Positions 1-8,682 of a stretch of DNA of 64,000 nt are shown here, one piece after another. Source of the stretch: Salinispora vitiensis. Lineage in GTDB: Bacteria; Actinomycetota; Actinomycetes; Mycobacteriales; Micromonosporaceae. Each line of letters begins with the position of its first letter. Within the stretch, counting starts at the first letter, position 1. A program made the position numbers and the translations under genes. The notes below the pieces were generated by a model that saw only the letters and a list, made by a program, of their open reading frames with translations, did not search any database and was not told the DNA's origin. Where the stretch lies: assembly GCF_000378825.1 (NCBI RefSeq), contig NZ_KB900388.1:1115947-1179946 (forward strand), in the 5' to 3' direction.

Positions 1-1138
1 TGAGCGACGGCTTGATCTGCGTCCAGCTGGCTCCGGCGTCCGGGGAGCGCCAGACACCGCGGGCGTACGACGACGCGTACACGATGTCGGAGTTCTCCGG
101 GTCGAGCTTGACGTAGCGGACGCCACGCGGCGAGCAGATCGCGTTGTTGTCGAACTCCTCGGCGTCGCCGGTGCAGTCGGTGGCGGCGGCCGAACCGTTG
201 TGGATGAAGTTCCAGTTCTCGCCACCGTCGGTGGTCTTGTAGAGGCCCCACTTCTCGGCGTCGGGCACCGGTCGGGTCACGCCCGTGCAGCAGGCGCTGG
301 ACATGCCGCGCAGCGCGGTGGTGGTGGCGACGTAGATGGTCTTGGGGTCGTCCGGCTCGATGGTGATCTCGGCGATGCCCTTGCCGGCGAGTACCTCCTT
401 ACCGAGCGGGCCCTGCCAGGTCAGTCCGCCGTTGGTGGACCGGTAGAGACCGACGCCGGCGACACATCCGGAGCCGCAGATGTTGGCCTCACCGGTACCG
501 ACGTAGATGGTGAGCCCGTGCCGGTCGTTGCGGTCGATCTTGACCGAGCCGGCCGCGTTGATGCCGAGCGGCCCACCCAGGTAGAACCACTTCGGCTCGG
601 CGGCGAGGATGTTGAGCGTGCCCCAGACGCCACCACCGGCGGGCGTGGCGTACGCCCGGCAGAGCCACCGGTTGCAGTCGGGGCTGATGTCGAGGGAGGT
701 CACCCGGCCACCGGCGACGTACTCGTTGGGAACGTAGTTGAAGGCGTTGCGGTACTCGGTGAACGGGTAAACCGCCTCGCTCGGCCCGACGTTGGTCCAC
801 CGTTGGCCGCCCCGGAACCGGCGCTCCGCCGCTGCGAAGTCCGCCTTCGCGCGGTCGACCTCGGCGAGGCTCACCTCGTTGGCCGGGTAGGCCCGCTTGA
901 GGAACTCCTGCTGCGCGGCGCCGCCCGGGCCGTCCAGCGACATGCCGTCGTTGCCCGGTATTGACCGGCGCATCTGCTCCAGGTGGGCCCCGAGGGCGTT
1001 CGGTAACTCGCCGTCCCCGGTCGCCGCGGCGGCGGCCGGCACTTCGGTGCCGGCAAGGTGGATTCCGGCAACACCCGTCGTCGCGGCGAGGGCAACGATC
1101 GCTAGTCCGGCGAGTAGCTGGCGACGTCTGCGCTTCAC
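1..1138 (-). CDS. Secreted BNR/VPS10-like beta-propeller protein, cut by the left window edge
   Basis: The frame is open from a GTG at 1138 to base 1, at least 379 residues, and continues outside the window. The GTG follows GGAGG by six bases. The N-terminus is a signal peptide: KRRRRQ, then a hydrophobic stretch, then an Ala-rich region. Downstream are repeated segments of the BNR/sortilin type, for example LYRSTNGGLTW, LYKTTDGGENW and VWRSPDAGASW, each followed by a strand containing IYVATT or IVYASS. These Asp-box-like repeats build beta-propellers in sialidases, HCF136-like proteins and VPS10 domains. No catalytic residues can be assigned, so glycosidase is only one option; a secreted binding protein is equally possible. 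It is the terminal - strand gene here, and the next - strand operon starts 120 bp upstream. Confidence 0.75.
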   Translation of the reverse strand, partial: MKRRRRQLLAGLAIVALAATTGVAGIHLAGTEVPAAAAATGDGELPNALGAHLEQMRRSIPGNDGMSLDGPGGAAQQEFLKRAYPANEVSLAEVDRAKADFAAAERRFRGGQRWTNVGPSEAVYPFTEYRNAFNYVPNEYVAGGRVTSLDISPDCNRWLCRAYATPAGGGVWGTLNILAAEPKWFYLGGPLGINAAGSVKIDRNDRHGLTIYVGTGEANICGSGCVAGVGLYRSTNGGLTWQGPLGKEVLAGKGIAEITIEPDDPKTIYVATTTALRGMSSACCTGVTRPVPDAEKWGLYKTTDGGENWNFIHNGSAAATDCTGDAEEFDNNAICSPRGVRYVKLDPENSDIVYASSYARGVWRSPDAGASWTQIKPSL

Positions 1139-1259
1139 AAGGTTCCTCCCGAAGAAGGCGTCGCCGCAGCGCGGCCTCCGGGATTGGCAACCGTCACTGG
1201 CAGCGTCCATCCAGGAGGATGTCAGAGGAGACGCGGCAGGCACAATCCCCTGCCGCAAC

Positions 1260-2030
1260 TCAGTCGACGAATCTGGGTGAACCCTGGTCCCAGCGGAAGG
1301 TGCGGACCGCCAGCCACACCACCACGGCCGTGGTGGCGAGCACCACCAGGATCGAGAGCCACACCGGGTGCTGGGGTGAGCCGTCCGGCATCTGGGTGAG
1401 CATGAGGTCCGCGAAGAAGGTACTCGGGAGCAGACCCAGGGTGGTACGGACGGCGTCCGGCAAAAGCTCCATGGGGAAGGCGAGGCCGCTGAGGAAGAGG
1501 GCGGAGAGCTGGACCAGCGTGCCCACGTTGGTGGCGGCGTCCGGCGAGGCCAGGCGGCCGCCGATGAGGTAGCCGACGCCGCCGAACATGGCCAGGCCCA
1601 GGAGGGCGATGCCGAACAGCGCGGGCAGCCGGGCTGGTTCCACTTTGCCCAAGCCGCCGGCCACCGCGAGCAGGGCGACCGTCTGGGCGGTCACCATGAG
1701 GACCCGCGGGAACATGTGGGTGCGGATGAGACGGGCTCGACCCACGGGGGTGGTGCCTAGGAGGCGCAGGGTCCCGTTGGTCCGCAGGGTGGCCAGCGGG
1801 CCAGCCGTGACGGTGAGCGCGGAGCTGGTGACGGCCAGGAAGATGGCCATCGGGATGACCAGCTGGATGAAGTCCGGGGCGCCGCTCTCCGGTGGGACGA
1901 CCGCGCCGATGCCGAGAAAGATGGCCAGCATTCCGAAGGGGAAGAAGAGCGCGAAGTAGAAGTACCGGGGCTCGCGGAGGAGTTCGCGGGCGTGGAGCAT
2001 GGCCAGTTCGCGGGTGGCAGTGGTGATCAC
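1260..2030 (-). CDS. ABC-2 type transporter permease
   Basis: A 256-residue integral membrane protein with about six hydrophobic segments: FYFALFFPFGMLAIFLG, the region after ESGAPDFIQLVIPMAIF, and others through the C-terminal LSILVVLATTAVVVWLAV. It ends in the FRWDQGS-type tail common to ABC-2 permeases. Its start overlaps the stop of the upstream ATPase gene by 4 bp, so the two are translationally coupled and form one exporter. In this family the permease dimer pairs with two ATPase subunits to export drugs, lipids or peptides. The substrate cannot be read from the sequence. It is a paralogue of the permease at 23073-23828 in the RiPP operon, but nothing else ties it to that cluster. Confidence 0.88.
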   Translation of the reverse strand: MITTATRELAMLHARELLREPRYFYFALFFPFGMLAIFLGIGAVVPPESGAPDFIQLVIPMAIFLAVTSSALTVTAGPLATLRTNGTLRLLGTTPVGRARLIRTHMFPRVLMVTAQTVALLAVAGGLGKVEPARLPALFGIALLGLAMFGGVGYLIGGRLASPDAATNVGTLVQLSALFLSGLAFPMELLPDAVRTTLGLLPSTFFADLMLTQMPDGSPQHPVWLSILVVLATTAVVVWLAVRTFRWDQGSPRFVD

Positions 2031-3058
2031 GCCGTGGCCCCTTCCGGGTGGCTGTCCGCAGGTGCGCCTTCGGCGGCGTGCTGGAACGGCACGCCCGTGA
2101 GGTGGCGGAAGACCGCCTCCAGGCCTGCTTCCCTGAGCTGGATCCGGGTGGCCGCGAGGGGGCCGGTGAGCTGGCTGAGTACGAGGTCGGAGTCGCGGGT
2201 GCGAACGGTGACGCGGGTGCCGTCAGCGGTGTCGTGGGATTCCACGTGGGTAACGCCGTCGGCGGCGCGCAGGCCGGTGAGGTCGGTGCCGGCGGCGACG
2301 GTGAAGCGGACCTCGCGTTCCGGTGCGTGGTGGGCGATGAGCTCCTGGGGCGCTCCGGCGACGGTGACCTTGCCCTGGTGGAGGATGGCCACCCGGTCGC
2401 AGAGCGTCTCGGCCTCCGCCATGGAGTGGGTCGAGAGCAGAACCGTGCCGCCGCCGACGCGGTGGCCACGGATCGCGGACCAGAGTTCCTGGCGGGCGTT
2501 GGGATCGAGGCCGGTGGAAGGCTCGTCGAGAATCAGGACCCGGGGGCGGGAGATGAGGGCGGTGCCGACGAGCAGGCGTTGGCGTTGTCCGGCCGAGAGC
2601 TTGGCCACCCGGACATCCCGGGATTCGGTGAGGCCGATGCGCTCGATGATGGCCTCGGGGGCTTCGGGCGCCGGGTAAAAGGAGGCCCAGACCCGCAGGA
2701 GTTCGGCGACAGTCTGCTGCGGGAAGAGCGCTGCCTGCTGGGGCTGGATGGCGACCTGGCGGCGCACCTCGTCGCGTTCGGTCGTGGGGTCAAGTCCCAG
2801 AATGCGCACGGTCCCGGAGGTGGGGCGGCGCAGGCCGGCCAGCAGCTCGATCGTGGTGGTCTTCCCGGCTCCGTTCGGGCCGAGGAGGCCAAAGATCTCG
2901 CCGTGGTGGACCGTCAAATCGACCCCGTCCGTCGCGGTCTTCGTAGTGCCGTGGGGGCCGGGGTAACGCTTGGTGACGGCGGTGAGCCGGATCGCCGCCT
3001 CCCGTGGTGAGTCGGCCTCGGGACCGGGTGCGGTGGCGTCGACGTCCAGTTCGCGCAT
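2027..3058 (-). CDS. ABC transporter ATP-binding protein (drug-exporter type)
   Basis: 343 residues. Walker A is LLGPNGAGKTTT near residue 58, the signature is LSAGQRQRL, Walker B is VLILDEPSTGLDP and the switch His lies in LLSTHSMAEAE. The C-terminal 100 residues are the accessory domain typical of DrrA/CcmA-type exporter ATPases. It supplies ATP hydrolysis for the permease at 1260-2030, whose start overlaps its stop. The coding start is at 3058; the 214 bp up to the divergent pentapeptide gene hold an AT-rich patch (CCATAATTAC near 3160) that probably carries promoters for both directions. Confidence 0.92.
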   Translation of the reverse strand: MRELDVDATAPGPEADSPREAAIRLTAVTKRYPGPHGTTKTATDGVDLTVHHGEIFGLLGPNGAGKTTTIELLAGLRRPTSGTVRILGLDPTTERDEVRRQVAIQPQQAALFPQQTVAELLRVWASFYPAPEAPEAIIERIGLTESRDVRVAKLSAGQRQRLLVGTALISRPRVLILDEPSTGLDPNARQELWSAIRGHRVGGGTVLLSTHSMAEAETLCDRVAILHQGKVTVAGAPQELIAHHAPEREVRFTVAAGTDLTGLRAADGVTHVESHDTADGTRVTVRTRDSDLVLSQLTGPLAATRIQLREAGLEAVFRHLTGVPFQHAAEGAPADSHPEGATA

Positions 3059-3272
3059 TTCCGAGTCAGCCTCTCGTGGTTACTGCTAAGAACCCGCCGA
3101 GTCGCACATGGTTCCGTGCCATGACAACCCCCTTCCCGACCCTTGCCTCAACCCAGTCCATAATTACGGGCGAGGTCAACATCGCAGCCGCCGCACATCG
3201 GGCCACACCTCCGACGCCGGGGCAAAGTCGGAGGGTTCGCATCGAGCGCCCCGCGCAGGAGAGTCGGTCAGC

Positions 3273-4142
3273 ATGACAGCGGTCGGCCCGGAGGAGCTGC
3301 GCGCCGACTGCTCCCGATGCGTAGGGATCTGCTGCGTGGCGCCCGCCTTCGCCGCCTCGGCCGACTTCGCGATCGACAAGCCGGCCGGACGACCCTGCCC
3401 GAACCTGCGCCCGGACCTCCGCTGCGGGATCCACTCCGAGCTGCGCAGCCGCGGCTTCCCCGGCTGCACCGTCTTCGACTGCTTCGGCGCCGGCCAGCGG
3501 GTGACCCAGGTGACCTTCGGGGGGCGGGACTGGCGGGACGACCAGCCCACCGCCCGGGCGATGTTCGACACCTTCACCGTGGTACGGCCGCTCCACGAAC
3601 TGCTCTGGCATCTGACCGAGGCACTGACGATGGAGCTGCCCGCACCACTGCGGGCCGCGCTGGCCGAGGCGCTGGCCACCACCGACCGGCTGGCCGGCGG
3701 CGACCCGGAGTCGCTGCGGTCGCTGGCCGTTGACACGCATCGGAGCGGAGTCGTTCCGCTGCTGGCCCAGGCCGCTGACCATGTCCGGGCCCGGGGTGGC
3801 CGGCCTGGCGTCGACCGACGCGGTGCCGCCCTGCTCGGTGCCGACCTGCGCCGAGTCGACCTGCGTCGGGCGAGTCTGCGCGGCGCCCAGCTGGTCGGTG
3901 CCGACCTGCGCGGGGCCGACCTGACCGGCGCGGACCTCACCGGTGCGGACCTACGCGGGGCCGACCTGCGTGGCGCGGATCTGTCGGGCGCTCTCTTCGT
4001 GCACCAGTCTCAGCTGGATGCGGCCCGCGGCGACCGGGCCACCGGTCTTCCGCCGCAGCGCAGCCGACCCGCGCACTGGGCAGCCCCGCCGCGCGCTCGG
4101 GGCGGCTCCCCGCGTTTCTCCGGGCGGCGTCCGGGTAGGTGA
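3273..4142 (+). CDS. Pentapeptide-repeat protein with Cys-rich N-terminus
   Basis: 289 residues from the ATG at 3273, preceded by AGGAGAG with 8 bases spacing; earlier in-frame starts lack a ribosome site. The N-terminal 75 residues hold about nine cysteines (CSRCVGICC, then CPNL, CGI, GCTVFDCF), a pattern suited to metal binding. Residues about 190-250 are an unbroken series of A(D/N)LRGADL-type pentapeptides, which form a right-handed quadrilateral beta-helix. The C-terminal 40 residues are basic and low complexity. This Cys-rich plus pentapeptide arrangement recurs in actinobacteria without a known function. DNA-gyrase protection, as in MfpA/Qnr, is a property of some pentapeptide proteins, but the helix here is short, so that role is not claimed. 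Confidence 0.85.
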   Translation: MTAVGPEELRADCSRCVGICCVAPAFAASADFAIDKPAGRPCPNLRPDLRCGIHSELRSRGFPGCTVFDCFGAGQRVTQVTFGGRDWRDDQPTARAMFDTFTVVRPLHELLWHLTEALTMELPAPLRAALAEALATTDRLAGGDPESLRSLAVDTHRSGVVPLLAQAADHVRARGGRPGVDRRGAALLGADLRRVDLRRASLRGAQLVGADLRGADLTGADLTGADLRGADLRGADLSGALFVHQSQLDAARGDRATGLPPQRSRPAHWAAPPRARGGSPRFSGRRPGR

Positions 4143-4222
4143 AGCCGGGTAAGCCGACTTCGGTCGCCGCGGCAGGTGCGGGGGCCGGGCGGTCACCGGG
4201 AGCCGACGGGCGGGAGTGCGCC

Positions 4223-4450
4223 ATGACCGAGCAACACCGCTTCGACCTGGCCGATACGGACGAACCGGACGGCGTCACGGCGATGGAGGCGTCGCTTCGG
4301 CCGCCGGGCGAGTCGCTGCCGCAGACCGAGGACGTCGGTGACGACTTCGCCGACCTACCCGCCGAAGACCGGCGATCGGCGCGGGAGATCAGTCGGGCCG
4401 GTTACGACGTGGCGGACGTGTCCGGGGCCGTCGACCCGAACCGGGAGTGA
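4223..4450 (+). CDS. Small acidic conserved hypothetical protein
   Basis: 75 residues, strongly acidic, starting at an ATG with GGGAG seven bases upstream. It has no membrane segment, no signal peptide and no recognisable motif; it ends ISRAGYDVADVSGAVDPNRE. Composition (many Asp/Glu, few hydrophobics) suggests a soluble, partly disordered protein. It lies 80 bp after the pentapeptide gene on the same strand and converges on the lycopene cyclase gene with a 34 bp gap. I do not recognise a family; coding is supported by the start context and codon usage only. Confidence 0.55.
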   Translation: MTEQHRFDLADTDEPDGVTAMEASLRPPGESLPQTEDVGDDFADLPAEDRRSAREISRAGYDVADVSGAVDPNRE

Positions 4451-4484
4451 GCCCGGCACGGCGGCACTCGTACAGCAGGGTAGG

Positions 4485-5744
4485 TCACTCGTCCGGCTGG
4501 GGGCGTCGCCTCGCACCGGTGACCGGCGGCGGGACCTGCCCGGCGACGGGACGCCGCCACGGCAGGAGCCGGTCCCGCAGCCGGGCGGCGGCGTCACCGG
4601 CGGTGGCGGTGAGCATCGGTGCCACCGGGGTAGTGCCCATCAGCGCGACCTCCTCGGCCGGGCTGGTGGTCCCGTCCAGGAAGCGCAGCACCCGCTCGGC
4701 CGGGTTGCGGTCGAAGAGCCGGTCGAAGAAGGCGGGACCGCCCACCCCACCGCGGTCCAATGCCCGCAGCGCGACCGCGTCCAGCCACCGGTGCCGGCGG
4801 GGGTACGCGGGTGCCGGCACCGGCGCCCGCCCGTCGGCGAGGGCCGCGGCGATCTGCCCCGCCTGCCGGTGCATGGCGGCGAACGTGAAGCCGGTGGAGG
4901 GTCGGGTGGCGCCACCGCCGGTGCCGAGGCGGACCACCCGGGGCGAGGGCCGCGGGTCGAACGGACCGTCGGTCATCGGGATAACCCCGTTCTCCACCTC
5001 CCGCACTCGCAGCCGGGCCGGGTCCAGCCCGAGCCGGTCCCGGTACCCGGCCAGCGCCGCGTCGTAGCCGGCGTCGGTGAGTAGGCCGGGGGTGAACTCG
5101 GTGTACTCGACCAACGCGTACCGGTCGTTGACCGGCAGCACGTACCCGAACGAGACCCCCCGGATCGGCTGCGGGGTGCGGAAGTCCATCAACACCGCCC
5201 GACCCGGGTCGAAGAGCGGCCGGTCGGCCTCGAGCCACCAACCACGGAAGTGCTGCAACCAGTTGGTACGCCCGGCTCGCCGGGGTGGGCGCGGCCGGGA
5301 GTCGAGGACCCAGGATGCCCGTAGCGTCGATCCGCCGGCGTGGACGGTGACCCGGTCGCCGTCGTCCTCGACCGCCTCGGCCCGGGCGCCGACGCGGACC
5401 GCGCCGAGCCGCCGCTCGGCGCGGGCGGCCCGCTCGTAGACGGGGGCCGAGCGCAGCATCGCGTACCGCAGCGGGGCGAGGTCGAGCACGCGGTGCCGCT
5501 CGGGGGTCGTCACCTCCACCCGGGACCAGCTCGCCGTCAGCAGCGGGTCGAGCCCGTCGTCGGGTCGGCCCCAGAAGGCCCAGGTCCGGTCCGCCCCGCG
5601 ACGGTGCACCGGATCGATCACCGCCACCCGTAGGCCACGCACGTCCCGCCGGTCTAGGGCGGCGAGCACGAGAGATCCCGCGCCGCCCCCTCCGACCAGG
5701 GCGAGGTCAACGTCGACGGTGGGCACCCTCACACGCTGCCACAC
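4485..5744 (-). CDS. crtY: Lycopene cyclase, CrtY/CrtL type
   Basis: 419 residues from a GTG at 5744 (other GTGs at 5732 and 5726 are possible). The N-terminus has a Rossmann dinucleotide motif LALVGGGGAGSLVLAAL, followed by the family hallmark DRTWAFW near residue 52. A conserved segment FGYVLPVNDRYALVEYTEF and a second nucleotide-contacting stretch RLGTGGGATRPSTGF follow. These are the features of flavin-dependent lycopene beta-cyclases, which close the end rings of lycopene at the membrane. No other carotenoid gene (crtE, crtB, crtI) lies in the window, so the pathway must be encoded elsewhere. The gene stands alone between a small hypothetical gene and the MFS leader region. Confidence 0.88.
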   Translation of the reverse strand: MWQRVRVPTVDVDLALVGGGGAGSLVLAALDRRDVRGLRVAVIDPVHRRGADRTWAFWGRPDDGLDPLLTASWSRVEVTTPERHRVLDLAPLRYAMLRSAPVYERAARAERRLGAVRVGARAEAVEDDGDRVTVHAGGSTLRASWVLDSRPRPPRRAGRTNWLQHFRGWWLEADRPLFDPGRAVLMDFRTPQPIRGVSFGYVLPVNDRYALVEYTEFTPGLLTDAGYDAALAGYRDRLGLDPARLRVREVENGVIPMTDGPFDPRPSPRVVRLGTGGGATRPSTGFTFAAMHRQAGQIAAALADGRAPVPAPAYPRRHRWLDAVALRALDRGGVGGPAFFDRLFDRNPAERVLRFLDGTTSPAEEVALMGTTPVAPMLTATAGDAAARLRDRLLPWRRPVAGQVPPPVTGARRRPQPDE

Positions 5745-5869
5745 TCACGGTCGGGGCCACCGGCCGGACCGGCCGCCCCGCATTCACCGGCGTCACCGGG
5801 TCAGCCGAGCGGTTCTCGCATCCACCCGATCGCGGCTATCCTGGCCGTGATCGACAGTTAGGAGTTGGC

Positions 5870-5926
5870 ATGCGCCAGGGCAAGGTCACGGTCACCGCTT
5901 CGCCGCGAGAGCACACCGCGCGCTAG
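5870..5926 (+). CDS. 18-residue leader peptide upstream of an MFS exporter gene
   Basis: An ATG at 5870 preceded by AGGAG with 5 bases spacing opens an 18-codon frame, MRQGKVTVTASPREHTAR, ending in TAG at 5924. It ends 98 bases before the exporter start. Codons 9-11 overlap a segment (5894-5902) that can pair with 5975-5983, so passage or stalling of a ribosome here should choose between RNA structures downstream. The strong ribosome site and this geometry are what leader peptides of inducible resistance genes look like. The peptide is too short for family recognition and could be a chance frame. Confidence 0.55.
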   Translation: MRQGKVTVTASPREHTAR

Positions 5927-6027
5927 CCGGTTCCACCGTCGGGCTCGGACCCGACGGTGTAGCGCTCCTCGCCGCGAAGCGGTCGCTCCCAAAGACGACC
6001 GTTTCCCTTGCTCGAGGAGCTGTTTTG
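5894..6027 (+). promoter_or_regulatory. Candidate attenuator: mutually exclusive hairpins controlling the MFS start
   Basis: Four pairings are visible. Hairpin A: ACCGTCGGG (5935-5943) with CCCGACGGT (5950-5958), nine perfect pairs. Sequestering stem: GCTCCTCG (5964-5971) with CGAGGAGC (6013-6020), eight perfect pairs covering the GAGGAG ribosome site of the exporter. It encloses a second stem CGGTCG (5980-5985) with CGACCG (5996-6001). A competing stem joins ACCGCTTCG inside the leader peptide frame (5894-5902) to CGAAGCGGT (5975-5983) and is topologically incompatible with the closed form. The closed stem is followed by TGTTTTG, so transcription termination is also possible. The pairings are read directly; the mechanism is inference. 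Confidence 0.55.
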
Positions 6028-7233
6028 CGTGCCCTTGTATCCGCGCGTCTCGGCGCGGACTTCACCAAGCTGTGGACCGCCTCGGCCGTGTCCAACATCG
6101 GTGACGGAGTCACCATGGCGGCCGGTCCACTGCTGGTCGCCGCCATCACCACCAATCCGGCGCTCATCGGTGGCGCCGTCTTCGTCCAACAACTGCCCTG
6201 GCTGCTGTTCGCCCTGATCAGCGGCGCCTACGTGGACCGGCTGGACCGCCGCAAGCTGGTGGTGGCCGTCAACGCGCTGCGCGCCGCGGCACTCACCGCG
6301 CTGACCCTCGCCGTCGCCACCGACACCGCCACGGTCGCGCTGGTCTACGCGGTGTTCTTCCTCCTCGGCACCGGGGAGACCCTGGCCGACACCGCCGCTG
6401 GCGCGTTCCTGCCCGCCATCGTGGCACCGGACCAGCTGGCCAGCGCCAACGCCCGGCTGATGGCGACCTTCACCATCGCCAACCAGTTCGTCGCCAAGCC
6501 CCTGGGGGCGTGGCTGTTCGTCATCGCCGCCGCCGCGCCGTTCGGCGTCAACGCCCTGACCTTCGCCGTGGCCGCGGCGCTGGTGGCGACGATCCGGCCG
6601 ATCCCCGCCCTTCCGCCGGTGGCACCGCGCCGGAGCCTGCGGGAGGAGATCACCGACGGGGTCCGCTGGCTGTTCGGACATCGACTGCTGCGTACGCTCG
6701 CGGTCAGTATGGGGCTGGCGAACCTCGCGTTCTGCGCCGCCTTCGCCACCCTGATCCTCTACGCCCGGCAGCGACTGGGCCTGTCCGACCTCGGCTTCGG
6801 CTTCCTCCTGACCACCTTCGCCGTCGGCGGGTTGGTCGGTACCGTCCTCGCGCCACGGCTACAACGGATCGTCGGGGCCGGCACCCTGCTCCGCGCGGGC
6901 CTCGTCGTCGAGTTCGTCACCCACGTCGCCCTGGCGATCACCACAACCCCACTCGTCGCCGCCGCCATTCTGATCGTCTTCGGGATCCACACCATGGTGT
7001 GGGGCGTCATCGTGGTAACGCTGCGCCAACGCGTCGTGCCCGCGCACCTGCTCGGCCGGGTCGGCAGCGTCTACTCACTACTCGATCTCGGTGGAGCGGC
7101 CCTCGGTTCGCTCCTCGGCGGCCTGCTCGCCGGGGCGTGGGGACTCACCACACCGTTCTGGGCCGCCGCCGTCGTGTTGGCGCTCATCGCTGTCATCGCC
7201 TGGCGACCGCTGCGTACGGCATCGGCCGTCTGA
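6025..7233 (+). CDS. MFS drug efflux transporter (macrolide-efflux type)
   Basis: 402 residues from a TTG at 6025, placed by GAGGAG five bases upstream. It has about twelve hydrophobic segments. Between segments 2 and 3 is the MFS loop motif GAYVDRLDRRKLVVAVN, close to the GxLADRxxRR consensus. The N-terminus (FTKLWTASAVSNIGDGVTMAAGPLLVAAI) and the segment FFLLGTGETLADTAAGAFLPAIV are typical of the MefA/Cmr-like exporters, which expel macrolides and related drugs by proton antiport. Length is normal for the family. An upstream leader peptide and RNA hairpins suggest antibiotic-inducible expression. A strong terminator follows at 7243-7288. Confidence 0.87.
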   Translation: MRALVSARLGADFTKLWTASAVSNIGDGVTMAAGPLLVAAITTNPALIGGAVFVQQLPWLLFALISGAYVDRLDRRKLVVAVNALRAAALTALTLAVATDTATVALVYAVFFLLGTGETLADTAAGAFLPAIVAPDQLASANARLMATFTIANQFVAKPLGAWLFVIAAAAPFGVNALTFAVAAALVATIRPIPALPPVAPRRSLREEITDGVRWLFGHRLLRTLAVSMGLANLAFCAAFATLILYARQRLGLSDLGFGFLLTTFAVGGLVGTVLAPRLQRIVGAGTLLRAGLVVEFVTHVALAITTTPLVAAAILIVFGIHTMVWGVIVVTLRQRVVPAHLLGRVGSVYSLLDLGGAALGSLLGGLLAGAWGLTTPFWAAAVVLALIAVIAWRPLRTASAV

Positions 7234-7242
7234 CGCGTACGT

Positions 7243-7288
7243 GGCGCCCCGCTCCGCCCGGACCTCGTCCTGGTCGGAGCGGGGCGCC
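7243..7288. terminator. Bidirectional hairpin terminator between convergent MFS genes
   Basis: GGCGCCCCGCTCCG at 7243-7256 and its exact complement at 7275-7288 give a 14 bp perfect stem with an 18 base loop. It lies 9 bp after the + strand exporter stop and 33 bp before the end of the - strand transporter. There is no T tract, as is common in actinobacteria. Confidence 0.8.
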
Positions 7289-7321
7289 CGCGCGCGTACG
7301 CTGTCACATCCACGGCCTGGA

Positions 7322-8566
7322 TCATCGGCGGACCGGTCGTACGGCGGCCACCAGCAGCGCCACGACGAGGTAGGGCGCCACCGCCACCGCGAACGCGACC
7401 CGGTTGCCGGCGACGGTGGCGAGCAGGCCGTACCCGACGTAGCACGCGATGATCGTCGTGTCGGTCGCCATCCCGGCGAGCGAGGTGACGGTGGCGCGGG
7501 CCGGACCGACGATCCGCGCCTGGAGCCGGACGTCGGCGAGCACAGTGGCCAGTTGGAAACCGCAGAAGGCGACGCCCACCAGCAGGAACCCGACCGGGTG
7601 ACCGATCAGCGCGCCCACGGCGAGCGCCCCGGCGGCCCCACCGATCAGGCCGGCGTACCCGCGGCGGCCCAGCCGCTCCCCCGCCGGGGCGAGCAGGCCG
7701 CCGACGGCGACACCGACCCAGGTGAGTACGAGCAGCAACGGCACGGCCGGCCCGCTCGCCCCGACGTCTCGGGCCAACAGCGGAAGGTACTCGTCGAGCG
7801 CCCCCCATCCGGCCGCGACGGCGGCGACCAGCAGCACCGCCGCGCGCACCGCCCGGTCGGCGTGCGCCTCGGCCAGCCCGCCCCGCAGGGAGGCCCACCA
7901 GCCGGGTTCACCGTCGTCGGGGTCGGCGTCCGGTCCGGGGGCCGGCTCGCGGTGCTCCGGTAGGCGGGTGGCGACGGCGGCAGCCCCCAGGCAGGCCAGG
8001 ACGCTCGTTACGCCGAGAGCGGGGTAGCCGCCGAGGGCGAGTACCGGCGCCGCCAACACGAGGGAGGCCAACACGCCGAGGGTTTCCGCGGTGCGGGCCC
8101 GGCCGATGACACGGGCGTACCGGCTGGCCGCGCCGAGCCCGTCCAGGCCGGTGTAGACCAGGGCCTCCAACGCACCGGAGGCGAGCGCGCCGCCGACGCC
8201 CCAGAGCAGGAAACCCACCGCGAAGGCCGGGTACGAGGGCACGAGTGTCCAGAGCGCGAAGCCGGCGGCGGTCACCAGCGGCGCGAGGCAGAGCAGCAGC
8301 CGCCGGGAGACGGCGTCGGCCAACGCCCCGGAGGGGACCTCCAGCACGATCGAACTGGCCGACCAGATGACGAACAGGGTCGAGATCTGCCACACCGTCA
8401 GACCGGTGTCGGTGAACAGCAGCGGGTAGACGGGGTACAGCAGGACGAGGTCGCGCAGGAACGCGTACCCGTAGAGGGTTGCCGCGAGTGACCGGACCTG
8501 CCGGTCGGGCGCGGCGATCGGGCCCGGGCGCGGGCCACCTCTCGGTGCGGTCGGGTCGGAGATCAT
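7322..8566 (-). CDS. MFS transporter
   Basis: 414 residues from an ATG at 8566 preceded by GGGAAG; an upstream GTG at 8635 in frame has a weaker context. Twelve hydrophobic segments are visible, with the loop motif PSGALADAVSRRLLL after segment 2. The first segments (LYGYAFLRDLVLLYPVYPLLFTD, with TLFVIWSASSIVLEVPSGA) place it in an uncharacterised actinobacterial MFS group often annotated as drug-resistance transporter; the substrate is unknown. A central Asp/Glu/Pro-rich loop (HREPAPGPDADPDDGE) separates the two six-helix halves. It is transcribed away from the SPFH gene, 116 bp downstream of that gene's end. Confidence 0.84.
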   Translation of the reverse strand: MISDPTAPRGGPRPGPIAAPDRQVRSLAATLYGYAFLRDLVLLYPVYPLLFTDTGLTVWQISTLFVIWSASSIVLEVPSGALADAVSRRLLLCLAPLVTAAGFALWTLVPSYPAFAVGFLLWGVGGALASGALEALVYTGLDGLGAASRYARVIGRARTAETLGVLASLVLAAPVLALGGYPALGVTSVLACLGAAAVATRLPEHREPAPGPDADPDDGEPGWWASLRGGLAEAHADRAVRAAVLLVAAVAAGWGALDEYLPLLARDVGASGPAVPLLLVLTWVGVAVGGLLAPAGERLGRRGYAGLIGGAAGALAVGALIGHPVGFLLVGVAFCGFQLATVLADVRLQARIVGPARATVTSLAGMATDTTIIACYVGYGLLATVAGNRVAFAVAVAPYLVVALLVAAVRPVRR

Positions 8567-8682
8567 CGTTTCTTCCCGTGGGTTGGGTGCGGACGCCGGA
8601 GGTACGGCGACCGCGGTGGCCCACGGGAAGGGCACTCAGCGGTGGATCAATGTCGCCAGGTCATGCGGCCGATGGTAGCCGT

